64,000 nucleotides of DNA, from positions 1 to 64,000 of the forward strand of contig SVNW01000010.1 in the NCBI GenBank assembly GCA_015066745.1. The letters run 5' to 3'. The DNA is from Ruminococcus sp. (GTDB lineage: Bacteria; Bacillota; Clostridia; Oscillospirales; Ruminococcaceae). The notes beneath the pieces were generated by a model. The model was not told where the DNA came from, did no database searches, and was given only the letters and a program-made list of their open reading frames with translations. A program made the translations under genes and the position numbers. Numbering within the stretch: position 1 is the first letter of the stretch; each line of letters starts with the position of its first letter. Below, one piece after another: positions 63,283 through 64,000 of the stretch.

Positions 63283-64000
63283 TTGCTGATATCAGGAAGT
63301 TTTCTTACAGTAGGACATTTTGTGAGAAATTTGAATTTATCTTCTGCTAAACCCAAACCTTTTGATGTTCCGGTTACTTCTGTAACAGATGAAACAGAGA
63401 CAACAGCCAAAACAGTTACTTTGGCTACTGAAGCATCAATTGTTACAACAGATGTGGCAGATAATGATATTTCGAATACAAAAGAACTGAATACAGAAAC
63501 TCTGATTAATGAATATTTTGAATCAGTAATATCTATATCATCTTTTAACGAAAATATTTATGTGTCCGGAAATATGATTTCAGAAAAAACTTATGAATTT
63601 ACATGTCCTGAAAACAACAAAAGAATCGTATTTTCAGCTGAAAGTGATCAGATTTATTTCTTTGATGATAGGTTATGTACAGTTTATCAAAGCAGTGAAA
63701 ATTATTACGGAGTACAGCTGATAGATAGAAACAATGGAGAAACAAGATACTTTCCTTTAGAGCAAACGGATATATCTGATTTAATGTTTTTGAATGATGA
63801 TATATTTTATATATCAGAGCAAAATAATCTGTGTGTAGTTGATATGGTGACAAACGAGAAATCAGAATATGCTTTACCTGCAGAATTTAAAAAGTTCTCA
63901 GAAAAGTGTTTTACAGTTGATGAAAATGGATATATATATTTCTTTTGTTCAGATACTTCTGATAATAAAGTTCTTTACAAATTTGATAATGAACTTAATG
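63034..64000 (+). CDS. Membrane anti-sigma-like sensor, copy B (partial, runs off the window)
   Basis: The gene starts at ATG 63034 after GGAGGG and stays open to the window end (322 codons), so the ORF track misses it. Residues 1-80 are nearly identical to the copy A partner (MSKQNIFDFLEDANENEIE, KFSIWKRFLSVAVLF). After the first half of the membrane helix the sequence changes completely (LLISGSFLTVGHFVRN). A Thr/Val-rich linker (ETETTAKTVTLATEAS) is followed by a new outer domain with short repeated strands (QIYFFDDRLCTVYQS, DIFYISEQNNLCVVD) that also looks propeller-like. The C-terminal part is not visible. It pairs with sigma copy B. Confidence 0.75.
   Translation, partial: MSKQNIFDFLEDANENEIETLERMTPEFSEEQFERILKMSVAKKESIRKEKEKKQDTDSVEVSEVRVHKFSIWKRFLSVAVLFLLISGSFLTVGHFVRNLNLSSAKPKPFDVPVTSVTDETETTAKTVTLATEASIVTTDVADNDISNTKELNTETLINEYFESVISISSFNENIYVSGNMISEKTYEFTCPENNKRIVFSAESDQIYFFDDRLCTVYQSSENYYGVQLIDRNNGETRYFPLEQTDISDLMFLNDDIFYISEQNNLCVVDMVTNEKSEYALPAEFKKFSEKCFTVDENGYIYFFCSDTSDNKVLYKFDNELN

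Noticed and set aside
1-64000. rRNA and tRNA genes
   Set aside because: No rRNA-like or cloverleaf-like sequence stood out on reading. A tRNA scan would be needed to exclude them fully.

Overview
The window is low-GC Bacillota DNA, most likely from a Ruminococcus-type (Oscillospiraceae) gut or rumen anaerobe. This rests on dockerin modules on secreted glycanases, Thr-rich linkers, a sortase-type surface protein, an anaerobe-style flavodiiron/rubredoxin/ferredoxin-thioredoxin-reductase set, and a split cobalamin-dependent methionine synthase. The assignment is inference from gene content; there is no rRNA and I saw no tRNA.

Region 1 (1-13.1 kb) is a polymorphic-toxin island. A secreted 2,400-residue RHS/YD-repeat protein carries a HINT autoprotease and a C-terminal toxin tip, followed by an overlapping CPCC-type immunity gene. 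Downstream is a displaced second tip: a 1,035-bp copy of the RHS core, joined to an IS66-like remnant, running into a broken SitA6/DUF2380-like toxin and its double-CXXCG (SitI6-like) immunity gene. An immunity array follows (CPCC paralogue, SUKH, Imm26), with two decayed Rpn-family nuclease fragments nearby.

Region 2 (13.2-26.7 kb) concerns polysaccharide use. It holds a LacI-type sensor fused to GGDEF, an AraC regulator, a dockerin protein with three near-identical GH16 lichenase modules, and a GH5-dockerin endoglucanase whose promoter carries two copies of a possible operator. Then come ychF, an unrecognised protein, a cytoplasmic GH13 glucosidase and a divergent AraC regulator.

Region 3 (26.9-40.7 kb) is one 13.8-kb gene for a sortase-anchored surface protein with about 36 SpaA/Cna-B-like modules, which has grown by large internal duplications.

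Region 4 (40.9-53.7 kb) is mostly housekeeping: a membrane-bound XRE regulator, a D,D-carboxypeptidase, a CPBP protease, a NUDIX hydrolase, a lipoprotein, split MetH, an in-frame TadA-Ung fusion, and a redox block (rubredoxin, four-module flavodiiron protein, Crp/Fnr regulator, thioredoxin, FTR-like protein). One palindrome, TGTGACAAA(A/G)TCAC(A/T), lies about 41 bp upstream of the predicted start points of both redox operons, which suggests a small regulon.

Region 5 (53.7-64 kb) is duplicated sequence. It has three AAA-ATPase/PD-(D/E)XK genes spaced exactly 1,626 bp apart with mosaic sequence, then two copies (3,600 bp apart) of an ECF-like sigma factor with an overlapping membrane partner. 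The cytoplasmic parts of the two partners are nearly identical, while the outer domains are unrelated from within the membrane helix onward. In the first copy the outer domain ends in a solute-binding-protein-like module. This cell-surface signalling family is the best candidate for a poorly described system in the window.
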